Origin: Candidatus Gastranaerophilales bacterium
Lineage (GTDB): Bacteria > Cyanobacteriota > Vampirovibrionia > Gastranaerophilales > Gastranaerophilaceae
Assembly (NCBI GenBank): GCA_944324165.1
Contig: CALUVG010000012.1
Span: 1-63,776, forward strand
Reading direction: 5' to 3'
DNA: 63,776 bases
Of the stretch, positions 8,697 through 16,856 are shown piece by piece (the first letter of the stretch is position 1; the number at the start of each line of letters is the position of its first letter). The notes below the pieces were generated by a model. That model worked only from the letters and a program-made list of their open reading frames with translations. It was not told the origin of the DNA and ran no database searches. The position numbers were made by a program, and so were the translations under genes.

Positions 8697-10009
8697 TAGT
8701 TACATCTAATATAGTAGGAATTATTGCTGATGATTTGACAGGCGCAGATGATACCGCATTACAGTTTCATCTGCAGGGGGCAAATACACAGATTTTGTTA
8801 TCAACAGAAGTTGAGCCTCTAAACACCAAAAATACTCAGACCTGGGCTATCTCTACAGAATCAAGAAATATACCCGCAGAAGAAGCTTTTGATGCTGTAA
8901 AAAATGCGGCGCAGATGCTTGTTGAAAAAATTAATCCTGATTATTTCTATAAAAAAATAGATTCAACCCTGCGCGGTAATATTGCTGTAGAAGTGTTCGC
9001 GTTACTGGATACATTGAATTGGGATGCGGCAGTTATTGTACCGGCTTTTCCTGTGGAAGGACGTATTACTGTAGGAGGTTATCACCTTTTGAAAGGCGTT
9101 CCTATTGAACGCACAGAAATGGCAAGAGATCCACATTCACCGATTTTTGAATCTCATGTTCCTACTCTTTTGGCAGCACAATTAGATGAAGAATGTCAGC
9201 AATTTATTGGTACTATTGAGTTGAAAACTATTATGGAAGGGGCAGGTCCTATTTTAAGAAGACTTAATGAACTGATATCAGAAGGCAAAAAACTTATTAT
9301 AGCTGATGCTGTTTCAACCGTTGATATTGAACAAATAGCACTTGCGATAAATAAGTCTGATTATAATATATTGCCAACAGGAACAGCAGCATTTGCAAGG
9401 TCACTTGCAGAATTGTGGTTTGTTGATCTTGATAACAGCCATATTATTAAAACTTTTCCGGAATTACCAAGATTAATCATCTCAGGCAGTGCAACACAAA
9501 TTACGGCAAATCAGATTAAAGCACTTGACGATAGCGACGATATTGATGCTTTATTTATAAGTCTGGATATGCAGACAATCTTGAATGATGTTTCGGACTC
9601 TCTGGTTGAGCGAGTAGTCTCTAATCTGGGTAAGAAAAATACGGTTGTAGTCCATACATCTCATCTAATTCAGAATTTTGACGGTTTTTCTGAAGACTCA
9701 CTGAATGCAGAATTAACAAAGGCAAAATTGTCTGAAAAAATAACAGACTTTTTGGCAGAATTAACAAAAAAAGTTTGTGAAGCAAGAGAAGTTATATTGA
9801 TAACTCTTGGCGGCGAAACTTCTTATAAATGCTGTTCTGCGATTAATGCTTTACAGTTACAGTTAATTGACGAGGTAGCCCCGGCAATTGCACTCTGCAT
9901 GGATCACAATGCTCAGTGGATTGTAACAAAATCCGGCAATTTAGGTAATGCAAACACGCTTGTTGATATTTTAAAATATTTTAAATCGCACGAAAGTTCA
10001 GGAAGTTAG
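8693..10009 (+). CDS. Four-carbon acid sugar kinase family protein (DUF1537)
   Basis: 438 residues with both halves of the DUF1537/OtnK family: N-terminal GIIADDLTGADDTALQF (substrate side) and a C-terminal nucleotide-binding part with LITLGGETSYKCC. The family phosphorylates four-carbon acids such as threonate, erythronate and, in some cases, 4-hydroxythreonine, and is often coupled to a PdxA-type dehydrogenase as here. The start overlaps the ssb stop (ATGA), implying translational coupling. The aldolase/decarboxylase usual in catabolic clusters is absent, so the substrate is open. Confidence 0.85.
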   Translation: MIVTSNIVGIIADDLTGADDTALQFHLQGANTQILLSTEVEPLNTKNTQTWAISTESRNIPAEEAFDAVKNAAQMLVEKINPDYFYKKIDSTLRGNIAVEVFALLDTLNWDAAVIVPAFPVEGRITVGGYHLLKGVPIERTEMARDPHSPIFESHVPTLLAAQLDEECQQFIGTIELKTIMEGAGPILRRLNELISEGKKLIIADAVSTVDIEQIALAINKSDYNILPTGTAAFARSLAELWFVDLDNSHIIKTFPELPRLIISGSATQITANQIKALDDSDDIDALFISLDMQTILNDVSDSLVERVVSNLGKKNTVVVHTSHLIQNFDGFSEDSLNAELTKAKLSEKITDFLAELTKKVCEAREVILITLGGETSYKCCSAINALQLQLIDEVAPAIALCMDHNAQWIVTKSGNLGNANTLVDILKYFKSHESSGS

Positions 10010-10013
10010 GCAA

Positions 10014-10940
10014 ATGTCAAAATATCAAGATAAAATTGCCATTACGACAGGTGATGTCAACGGTATTGGCGCAGAAATAACTATTAAAGCATTGAATAAA
10101 CTGGATTTGCCGGAAGATAAAATCGTTTTGATTTCTTCGAAAAATATTTTAGACTATTACGGTAAATTAAAGAGAAATTATGAAGTTATTGAAATACCTT
10201 ACTTTGAGAATATTGAACCTGGTAAAATAACATCAGCCGGCGGTGAATTTTCTTTTTTGTCCTTAAAAAAAGTATGTGAGCTAAATCCTAAAGCCATTGT
10301 GACAGCTCCGGTATCAAAAGAGGCACTTCACATCGCAGGACACAATTTTAACGGACAAACTGAAGTTTTGCAGCATTTTTTGGCTCACGGTAACCAGAAG
10401 GCAGAAATGCTTTTTTTAGCAAAAGATTTCAGAGTTCTACTTTTAACAAGACACTGTTCACTTAAAAATATTATGATTTCAACTGAAATGGTTGTTGAAA
10501 AAATTAAAAATTTAAAAAGTTTTTTTGAAACAAGATTAGGTATTAAAAATCCAAAATTTGCATTATGCGGTTTGAACCCACATGCAGGAGAACACGGAGT
10601 CTTAGGTGATGAAGAGATTAAAATATTAAGACCGGCAGTTGACATTTTAAAATCCGCCGGAATTGATATAACAAATCCATTACCTTCTGATACACTGTTT
10701 ATTAAAGCGGGACAAGCTTTCTTCAACCACACAAAACAGCCGTATGATTGCTATATAGCAATGTATCATGATCAGGGTCTAATTCCTATAAAAACAGTTG
10801 CCGGAGCTGAAACTGTAAATATGACTATAGGACTTGACATAATTCGAACATCCCCGGGACATGGCACGGCATTTGATATTGCCGGTAGAAATATTGCCGA
10901 TGAAACAGGTATGATTGCTGCAATTAATGCAGTTTTATAA
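10014..10940 (+). CDS. pdxA: 4-hydroxythreonine-4-phosphate dehydrogenase family (PdxA/PdxA2)
   Basis: 308 residues. NAD-dependent, metal-dependent dehydrogenase. Family landmarks: ITTGDVNGIGAEI at the N-terminus, a TRHCSL histidine, the GLNPHAGEHGVLG segment and the MYHDQGLIPIK segment, which supply the three metal-binding histidines. It lies 4 nt after a DUF1537 kinase. In such pairs PdxA2 usually oxidises 4-phospho-erythronate or 4-phospho-threonate. True PdxA of vitamin B6 synthesis cannot be excluded from sequence alone, since no pdxJ or other pdx gene is in the window. Confidence 0.88.
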   Translation: MSKYQDKIAITTGDVNGIGAEITIKALNKLDLPEDKIVLISSKNILDYYGKLKRNYEVIEIPYFENIEPGKITSAGGEFSFLSLKKVCELNPKAIVTAPVSKEALHIAGHNFNGQTEVLQHFLAHGNQKAEMLFLAKDFRVLLLTRHCSLKNIMISTEMVVEKIKNLKSFFETRLGIKNPKFALCGLNPHAGEHGVLGDEEIKILRPAVDILKSAGIDITNPLPSDTLFIKAGQAFFNHTKQPYDCYIAMYHDQGLIPIKTVAGAETVNMTIGLDIIRTSPGHGTAFDIAGRNIADETGMIAAINAVL

Positions 10941-11058
10941 TTTTTTACCCTAAATATTGGAAACAAAATAAAAACGGAAATATTATTAATCTTATAGCCG
11001 TAAAAATGAGTTAAAATATATTGTGTATTTAATAATAGACTCTAAAGGCGGCAATAAA

Positions 11059-11301
11059 ATGTATGACGTTGAACATAAATGGTTTTATCTGCAAAATGAA
11101 CGAATATTTTATTTTTTACTTTCCGGTCTGACATATTCCGAGATTGTTGAAAAATATTACTCTCGTCATAAATACAAATTTATTTATCAGGTAAGAAAGC
11201 TGTTAAAATATCTGCATCTTCAAAACAGGCGTCAGTTAGCCTATTTTGCAGTGAAAAACGGTTTGGTAGACACAGATTTGTTGAGAAAATATTATGAATA
11301 A
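11059..11301 (+). CDS. Small LuxR/GerE-like HTH protein (first of an overlapping pair)
   Basis: 80 residues from ATG 11059, which has AGGCGG 8 nt upstream; a GTG at 11023 in the same frame has none. The sequence FLLSGLTYSEIVEKYYSRHK followed by RKLLKYLHLQNRRQLAYFAV resembles the LuxR/GerE fold with a stretched turn. It overlaps the next gene by 8 nt, so the two are translated together. The pair mirrors the fused double-HTH protein at 2133. Function unknown. Confidence 0.6.
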   Translation: MYDVEHKWFYLQNERIFYFLLSGLTYSEIVEKYYSRHKYKFIYQVRKLLKYLHLQNRRQLAYFAVKNGLVDTDLLRKYYE

Positions 11302-11500
11302 ATTGTCTGATTATCAAGAAAAAATTGTTTTACAAATGCTGATTCAAGGGCATAGCTCAAAAGAAATAGCTGAATGGCTTAATATTAGCCCGCATCACTA
11401 CAAAAAAATAAAAAGCAGCCTTTTCAAAAAATATAATATAAAAAGAGCAATTCAATTACTGCCGGCAATTATAAATGCAAAGATTGATGAAAATTTGTAA
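11294..11500 (+). CDS. Small LuxR/GerE-type HTH protein (second of an overlapping pair)
   Basis: 68 residues, almost only a LuxR/GerE HTH: LSDYQEKIVLQMLIQGHSSK, then EIAEWLNISPHHYKKIKSSL and a final helix. There is no receiver or ligand domain. It overlaps the gene at 11059 by 8 nt and is followed by a terminator. It could work as a heterodimer with its neighbour. Confidence 0.65.
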   Translation: MNKLSDYQEKIVLQMLIQGHSSKEIAEWLNISPHHYKKIKSSLFKKYNIKRAIQLLPAIINAKIDENL

Positions 11501-11511
11501 AATAAAAACAA

Positions 11512-11539
11512 TCCCGCTCAATGAAAATTATGAGTGGGA
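11512..11539. terminator. Terminator between convergent HTH pair and secF
   Basis: A 9-bp stem, TCCCGCTCA (11512-11520) with TGAGTGGGA (11531-11539, one G-T wobble), and a 10-nt AT-rich loop between convergent genes. The T-run is poor on the plus strand. Confidence 0.6.
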
Positions 11540-11563
11540 CTGTCAATGAATTTTATCAAGTTT

Positions 11564-12544
11564 TTAAACTGATGCCATATTATTTTTATGGTCATTCCAG
11601 AAGTCAACAAGCATACTACAGAAGAATATACTTGAATAAGTACCGATTGTGATACCTAAAATCATAGCCAGTACAAAGTCTTTTGTTGTGACACCGCCAA
11701 AGAAATATAATGCAAGCAATGTAATCAAAGTTGTCAAAGATGTATTGATACTTCTTGCCAGTGTCTGATTAACGGATGCGTCAACAATTTCACCATAAGA
11801 CATTTTCTTAGCATAATATCTAAGATTTTCTCTGATTCGGTCAAATACAACAATAGTATCATGAACAGAAAAACCGATAACAGTTAACAAAGCAGTTATA
11901 AACAATCCGTCAATCTGCACATTATATAACAATCCCAGAATAGAGAACGCACCGCACACAAAAAGTACGTCATGAACTATACCAAGTATTGCAGCCACTG
12001 CATAATCAAATCTAAATCTAAAAGAAAGATACGCAATAATGCCTAATACAGCCAATGTTACCGCAAGCAATGAGTTTTTAAATAATTCCTTACCCATTGT
12101 AGGACCTACAGAACTTACAGAAATAAGTTCAGGATTATTATATTGTTTTGCTAAAGTTCCTTTTATTTTTTCAGGCACCATAGAATCTTTTTCTACAAAC
12201 TTTGTTCTTATGGATATAATAGAACTGATTTGTGCCTTTGTATTTTTTTGTTGTGTACTATTTACATTAAGTATCTGAATATAAGGATTTTCAATACCAG
12301 CCTCTTCAAGTGCTTTACGATTTTTGGCAAGATCTTCATTGCTGATTTTTTCAGTCAATCCGTATTGTAGAATTGTACCGCCGGTATAGTCAATACCCAC
12401 TTTCAAAGGCGCATGATTTGAATATGTCATAGATGAATAAACCATTGCAAAAATACCCGGCACAAGTAAAATAGCGGATAAAGCCATCCACAGCCATCTG
12501 TATTTAACAATGTGTACTAAATGTTTTCTTCCTGTATTTATCAT
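11564..12544 (-). CDS. secF: Protein translocase subunit SecF
   Basis: 326 residues, membrane partner of SecD that uses the proton gradient to pull exported proteins through SecYEG. Six membrane segments flank a periplasmic domain, with the GIDYTGGTILQYG motif after the first segment and VIGFSVHDTIVVFDRIRE in the membrane core. secD lies 18 nt upstream on the same strand. Confidence 0.96.
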   Translation of the reverse strand: MINTGRKHLVHIVKYRWLWMALSAILLVPGIFAMVYSSMTYSNHAPLKVGIDYTGGTILQYGLTEKISNEDLAKNRKALEEAGIENPYIQILNVNSTQQKNTKAQISSIISIRTKFVEKDSMVPEKIKGTLAKQYNNPELISVSSVGPTMGKELFKNSLLAVTLAVLGIIAYLSFRFRFDYAVAAILGIVHDVLFVCGAFSILGLLYNVQIDGLFITALLTVIGFSVHDTIVVFDRIRENLRYYAKKMSYGEIVDASVNQTLARSINTSLTTLITLLALYFFGGVTTKDFVLAMILGITIGTYSSIFFCSMLVDFWNDHKNNMASV

Positions 12545-12562
12545 TTTTATTAATACCTCTTT

Positions 12563-13870
12563 CTAATCAAGAATACCAAAACGAGCTTTTTCACGTTTGG
12601 TTTCTGTTGCTTCGTAATCTTTACCTATTTCATCTTTTCTTAATCCGAATAAAGCCGGATATTTGAGTTCACCTGTACCGAATATCAAGTGCATAAAGTT
12701 TTTGGTTACAGTAATTGCTGAGAACATTGACACCATAACCCCTAAAGCAAGAGTTAGGGCAAATCCTTTAACAACACTGGTACCTAACATATAAAGAATA
12801 AAACAGGTAATTATAGTTGTCATATTAGAGTCAAAAATACTTGTAAATGCTCTGTCAAATCCTGAATTTATTGCAGTAAACAAGTTTCTGCCGGCTCTAA
12901 GTTCTTCTTTTGTTCTTTCAAAAATCAGGATGTTAGCGTCAACCGCCATACCGATTGAAAGAATAAACCCTGCAATACCTGCAAGAGTAAGAGTTACAGG
13001 AATAGTCTTGAATAAAGCAAACAAGATTAAACTGTAGATAATTAATGCTATATCTGCAATTAATCCAGGAACTCTATAGTATAACAACATAAATATCATT
13101 ACGGCAGAAAGCCCGATAATACCTGCTTTTTCGGATTTAGCGATACTGTCAGCTCCTAAAGTAGGACCAACTGTATTTTCCTCAACTATTTTTGCAGGAA
13201 CAGGCAAAGCACCGGCATTCAAGAGGTTAACCATTCTTGATGCTTCTTCATAAGAGAACCCGGCGCCGCCGCTTGTAATTTGAGCGTTGCCGCCATAAAT
13301 TGCTTCGTTTACATTTGGATCTGAAATTAATTCATCATCAAAGAATATCGCCATTTTTTTACCAACGAGTGCTTCGGTTAATTCTCCGAATTTTTTTGCA
13401 CCTGTTGAGTTAAATTCAAGAGACACAACCCATTGACCGGATGCGTCAGTTGAAAGTGTTGATTTTGAAAGGTCTTGACCTGTCAAACCTGTCGGAACCC
13501 ATACTACATTACCGGATGCGTCCGGCGCTTGTTTTTTAAATTCAAGTTGTGCAGTTTCACCAATAAAAGATTTCGCTTCTGTTAAATCAGTTATCGCAGG
13601 TATTTCAATAAGTAATCTTTTATCACCTACCTGCTGAACAACGGTTTCTGATACACCGAGTTTATTAACGCGGCTTTCAATAGCATATTGCAGTCTTTGC
13701 ATTACTTCCGGAGTAATTTTAGCAATATTGTTAGTAGTTTGTGCTTCAAGGATCAATCTTGAACCGCCGACAAGATCAAGTCCCAGTTTGATTGGTTTAA
13801 CGGCAATTAGTATAATCGCTGCAATCACGATTAACATAATGCCCCAGAACATAAGAATTTTGTTTTTCAC
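12563..13870 (-). CDS. secD: Protein translocase subunit SecD
   Basis: 435 residues with the family landmarks GLDLVGGSRLILEA after the first membrane helix, a periplasmic P1 domain (to about residue 220) and the C-terminal membrane bundle with SIGMAVDANILIFERTKEELR. It works with SecF in the late steps of Sec export. Shorter than E. coli SecD (about 615) but normal for many phyla. First gene of secD-secF; separated from dapA by an 80-nt gap. Confidence 0.96.
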   Translation of the reverse strand: MKNKILMFWGIMLIVIAAIILIAVKPIKLGLDLVGGSRLILEAQTTNNIAKITPEVMQRLQYAIESRVNKLGVSETVVQQVGDKRLLIEIPAITDLTEAKSFIGETAQLEFKKQAPDASGNVVWVPTGLTGQDLSKSTLSTDASGQWVVSLEFNSTGAKKFGELTEALVGKKMAIFFDDELISDPNVNEAIYGGNAQITSGGAGFSYEEASRMVNLLNAGALPVPAKIVEENTVGPTLGADSIAKSEKAGIIGLSAVMIFMLLYYRVPGLIADIALIIYSLILFALFKTIPVTLTLAGIAGFILSIGMAVDANILIFERTKEELRAGRNLFTAINSGFDRAFTSIFDSNMTTIITCFILYMLGTSVVKGFALTLALGVMVSMFSAITVTKNFMHLIFGTGELKYPALFGLRKDEIGKDYEATETKREKARFGILD

Positions 13871-13950
13871 TTTTTATTTCCTCATTTATACTATTAATAT
13901 TATTTAAATTTTAACATGAAATAGAATAAGATTATAGCCGGAGCGGGCTA

Positions 13951-14844
13951 TTAATCTTCATAGAACTTATCAAGAACACTAAACAATTCAGCTTTTTGCT
14001 CATCACTAAGTTCAACTAAAGGACGTCTTACATAGTCTTCGCAAAGTCCTCTATGCGCAAGCGCAGCTTTTACCGGAACAGGATTTGGTGCCATAAATAA
14101 CTTTTTCATAATCGGATACAATTTCTTATGCATATTCATTGCCGCAATAAACTGTCCCGTTTTATAGTTTCTAATCATAGATTTAACATCGTTTCCGAAA
14201 AGATGAGATGCCACAGAAATCACACCTCGTGCGCCTAATGACAACATGGGCAGTGTAAGACTGTCATCACCTGAATAAACAGAAAAATCTTCAGGAGCAA
14301 GAAGTTTAATTTCAGTTACAGCATCCATATCAGAACAACTTTGTTTAACTGCAACAATATTTTCGTATTTGTTTGCAAGCTTAGCTATAGTTGCCGGCTG
14401 AATATTAACGCCGGTACGTGATGGAATATTATAAATAATAATTGGTAAACTTGTACTTTCAGCAATCGCCGAAAAATGAGCTATCATACCTTCTTGAGAA
14501 GGTTTATTATAATAAGGAACAACTGATAACAGAGCATCAACATCTTCTTTTTCTGCAAGTTTAGATGTTCTGCAGGCTGTTGCCGTGCAGTTGGAACCGG
14601 CATTCATAATAACTTTTGCTTTACCGGCAACGGCACGCCTAACTGAACTTAACAGTTCCAATTCTTCTTCATGTGTTAAAGTCGGACCTTCTCCGGTAGT
14701 TCCCGCGACAAGAACAGCATCACTGCCATTGTCCACGAGATATCCGGCTAATTGTTCCGCTTTATTGTAATCAATTTCTCTTGCAGAGTTAAATGGTGTA
14801 ACCATTGCGGTTATAACTTCACCGGCGTCATATCTTAAAGCCAT
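13951..14844 (-). CDS. dapA: 4-hydroxy-tetrahydrodipicolinate synthase
   Basis: Condenses pyruvate with aspartate semialdehyde, the first step to diaminopimelate and lysine. 297 residues forming a TIM barrel. Schiff-base lysine K167 (VAVKQS), GTTGEGPTL at 48-56, tyrosine Y139 in YNIPSRTG and the YYNKPSQEG loop are all present. GAGGT lies just upstream of the start. The product feeds the meso-diaminopimelate used by MurE at 41881. Confidence 0.97.
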   Translation of the reverse strand: MALRYDAGEVITAMVTPFNSAREIDYNKAEQLAGYLVDNGSDAVLVAGTTGEGPTLTHEEELELLSSVRRAVAGKAKVIMNAGSNCTATACRTSKLAEKEDVDALLSVVPYYNKPSQEGMIAHFSAIAESTSLPIIIYNIPSRTGVNIQPATIAKLANKYENIVAVKQSCSDMDAVTEIKLLAPEDFSVYSGDDSLTLPMLSLGARGVISVASHLFGNDVKSMIRNYKTGQFIAAMNMHKKLYPIMKKLFMAPNPVPVKAALAHRGLCEDYVRRPLVELSDEQKAELFSVLDKFYED

Positions 14845-14961
14845 AATAAATACCTCTTTCTTTCTACATATCCCATTGCAAATTTAATTATATCGCAAAT
14901 ATAAAATTTGTGAAAGTTTTTTACGAATTAATAAGGTTACTTAGCCAAATTACAGCCAAGA

Positions 14962-16263
14962 CTAATTATTTTTTTTAGCAGCCAGAACATCAGGAGCAAG
15001 CCCGGGTTCCAAATCTGATCCTGTGACTAGTTTTCTAAAGGCAAAAGTAGCTTTGGGCAGTGCATATGCAAGAAGGAAGCTGCTTATACCAACATTAGCG
15101 AGAATATTGGTACCTTTCAGAATTTTAGCTTTAAGAATATATCTGTTCAAATTTTTTCCTGTCGGCGCATTGGTTATAAAATCAGCAATAGAATTTCTAA
15201 ATTTGCCTAAATCGTCGAAATTAACATACGCACGCGGATCTCTAATTCCATTATCTAACATTTTTATTTTCTTAAATTTATCTGCGAATTTTACAAACAG
15301 ACTATCAGGATTTTCATCCACAAATTTCAAGAGCATTTCAGGGGTGTCATTTACAGGCAGTTTAATGGTTCCTTTTTGTATTTTTTCCTTAAAAGCCTTA
15401 TCAGCAAGCATAATAGGATCAAGCTCAACCCCGCTTACTTTATTAAGGAATTTTTCTATCCATTTAGGTGCCACAAAATTTAAAAACATCATGCCGCTTA
15501 GACGAAACCCTACATCTATTGCCTCATTTTTCTTACGGGAAGTCGCAACCCGACCTACAGTATAGCCGCCATCCGTTATCATCATTTTGTCCTGAGTTGA
15601 AACTGTTGCCAGTTTAGCCAGTGAAAATCCTGTAAATGCCACCTGATTTATTTTATTAGATGTAAAACTGTCCAGAATATCACGTTTAGGAGCGGCAAAA
15701 TTAGGACGCATAATCGGCTGCGGCATAGTTTTATTTGCGGCTTGACGTTCTTTTTTAAGTTTTTCGATTCGCCTTGCAGATGAGGCAAATATCATTTTCG
15801 GCAATATGAATCCCATAAATGCAATAGGAATAGCGGTAGATGCTAAAAATTTCAGTGAAAGAAGTTTTTTATAGTATTTTTGATTTTCCGGATTGGCTAA
15901 TTTAATCAAATCTTTAACCGCATCAGGTGCTGTTTTTTCAAATTTCTTTATATTGTAATTCAATCCTTGTAAACTGCCTTCTTCAAAAAGTTTAGGATTT
16001 ATATTAGGGTTAAATCCTTTCTTTTTAATAATCCAATTTGAAATTAAGTCGATCAGAGGAATACCGCCGAGCCAGACAGCAGAAGTTGCGTATTCATCAA
16101 TCAAACGTTCGCGTGTTGCCAGTTTGGCAACTTCAGGATCTTCTTTGTTCTGTTTATATGTCAGGGCAACTTTGATCGGATTCTCTATTCCGCAATCACG
16201 CACTAAAAGCGGATATACACTGTTATTATTTCCTATCGCTGAAATTATTGATGATATTGTCAT
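14962..16263 (-). CDS. Conserved membrane protein of unknown function, attenuator-controlled
   Basis: 433 residues, not recognised. It opens MTISSIISAIGNNNSVYPLL with VRDCGIENPIKVAL following. Hydrophobic stretches lie near residues 67-80 (GGIPLIDLISNWII), 150-175 (FLASTAIPIAFMGFILPKMI), about 270-285 and about 390-415 (ILANVGISSFLLAYALPKAT). Between them are lysine-rich, soluble-looking segments. No catalytic motif was seen. Start at 16263 is supported by GGAG about 11 nt upstream. It is preceded by a histidine-rich leader peptide and attenuator (16313-16490), so expression is probably coupled to charged tRNA-His. A transporter-like permease fold is not evident. Confidence 0.7.
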   Translation of the reverse strand: MTISSIISAIGNNNSVYPLLVRDCGIENPIKVALTYKQNKEDPEVAKLATRERLIDEYATSAVWLGGIPLIDLISNWIIKKKGFNPNINPKLFEEGSLQGLNYNIKKFEKTAPDAVKDLIKLANPENQKYYKKLLSLKFLASTAIPIAFMGFILPKMIFASSARRIEKLKKERQAANKTMPQPIMRPNFAAPKRDILDSFTSNKINQVAFTGFSLAKLATVSTQDKMMITDGGYTVGRVATSRKKNEAIDVGFRLSGMMFLNFVAPKWIEKFLNKVSGVELDPIMLADKAFKEKIQKGTIKLPVNDTPEMLLKFVDENPDSLFVKFADKFKKIKMLDNGIRDPRAYVNFDDLGKFRNSIADFITNAPTGKNLNRYILKAKILKGTNILANVGISSFLLAYALPKATFAFRKLVTGSDLEPGLAPDVLAAKKNN

Positions 16264-16312
16264 TTTTTCTGTTTCTCCAATTCTTGATGCTAATCACGCG
16301 GGGTAAGGCACT
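16264..16312 (-). promoter_or_regulatory. Leader of the 14962 gene with sequestered Shine-Dalgarno
   Basis: On the minus strand AAGAATTGG (16285-16277) overlaps the GGAG Shine-Dalgarno (16278-16275). It is exactly complementary over 9 nt to CCAATTCTT (16356-16348), upstream of the terminator. The pairing would place the ribosome site in a stem whenever the terminator hairpin has formed. Confidence 0.55.
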
Positions 16313-16343
16313 AAAAAACCTCTTCTTTTTCCCGAAGAGGTTT
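16313..16343 (-). terminator. Attenuator terminator in the leader of the 14962 gene
   Basis: A 10-bp stem (16343-16334 with 16325-16316 on the minus strand), an 8-nt loop and six T residues (16318-16313 on the minus strand). Its 5' arm plus loop, CCTCTTCGGG (16340-16331), can alternatively pair over 10 nt with CCCGAAGGGG (16406-16397) inside the leader-peptide gene, a classic antiterminator. Confidence 0.8.
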
Positions 16344-16384
16344 ATTTAAGAATTGGAATAGCTTTTTATAATTTAATCACAACC

Positions 16385-16456
16385 TTAAATAGACAGCCCC
16401 TTCGGGTTGCTATGATGATGGTTGTGATGTAATTGTACTCTGTTTATATTTCTCAT
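16385..16456 (-). CDS. Histidine-rich leader peptide (HisL-like)
   Basis: A 23-codon ORF whose product contains RVQLHHNHHHSNP, with five histidine codons in six. E. coli HisL contains RVQFKHHHHHHHP, so the match is strong for so short a peptide. The ATG lies 6 nt after a TACACT -10 element, so translation would be leaderless. ATCACAACC within the histidine codons (16428-16420) pairs with GGTTGTGAT (16384-16376) just after the stop, and CAACCC-GAAG-GGGCTG forms an inner hairpin. Terminator and antiterminator follow. This is the layout of a transcription attenuator read by a ribosome stalling at histidine codons. What is unusual is that the controlled gene is not a his gene. Confidence 0.75.
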   Translation of the reverse strand: MRNINRVQLHHNHHHSNPKGLSI

Positions 16457-16462
16457 ACGATA

Positions 16463-16490
16463 AGTGTAACAGAAAAAAAATAAAAAGCAA
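16463..16490 (-). promoter_or_regulatory. Promoter of the histidine leader/attenuator
   Basis: Minus-strand TTGCTT (-35, 16490-16485), a 16-nt spacer and TACACT (-10, 16468-16463). Transcription would start at about the leader-peptide ATG (16456). Confidence 0.7.
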
Positions 16491-16492
16491 GT

Positions 16493-16780
16493 CTAATTTT
16501 CAAAAAACTGTTTTACCTGTTCAATTTTAGAGTTATCAAACACTTTTAGCAGCAGAGTTTTCTCTTTTGATGTTTCTCCCCTGATAATTTCAATTGATGT
16601 TTTTGGAATTTTCAACTGCTTGGCAAGATACTCGGTTAGAGCTTTATTTGCCCTGCCGTCAACCGGTTGAGCCGTAATTTTAACTTTTATTCCTTCTTCG
16701 TTTTTAATAATTTCATTTTTGCTTGCATTCGGTGAAATTTTTAACGTTACAACAAGTCCGTCTTTTGTCTCTTTTAGCAT
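16493..16780 (-). CDS. DUF167 (YggU family) protein
   Basis: 95 residues, the full DUF167 domain: LKISPNASKNEIIKNEEG, the VKITAQPVDGRANKALTEYL motif and IPKTSIEIIRGETSKEKTLL. A widespread small protein of unknown role. AAGGA upstream supports the ATG. It ends inside or just before the promoter of the histidine leader, so read-through from this gene could also reach the downstream membrane protein. Confidence 0.92.
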   Translation of the reverse strand: MLKETKDGLVVTLKISPNASKNEIIKNEEGIKVKITAQPVDGRANKALTEYLAKQLKIPKTSIEIIRGETSKEKTLLLKVFDNSKIEQVKQFFEN

Positions 16781-16817
16781 AATGGTAATCCTTATGTATG
16801 AAATTCCTCAATTTTAC

Positions 16818-16856
16818 TTGAAAATTATTAATAAAATCTGTATTATGATTATATCA
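16818..16856 (+). promoter_or_regulatory. Promoter of rsh, apparently leaderless
   Basis: TTGAAA (16818-16823), a 17-nt spacer and TATTAT (16841-16846). The ATG at 16856 is only 9 nt beyond the -10, and no Shine-Dalgarno is present, so transcription probably starts at or next to the start codon. Confidence 0.6.

Noticed and set aside
15023-15565. 180-codon plus-strand frame
   Set aside because: Antisense to the unknown membrane protein gene, which has its own Shine-Dalgarno and regulated leader.
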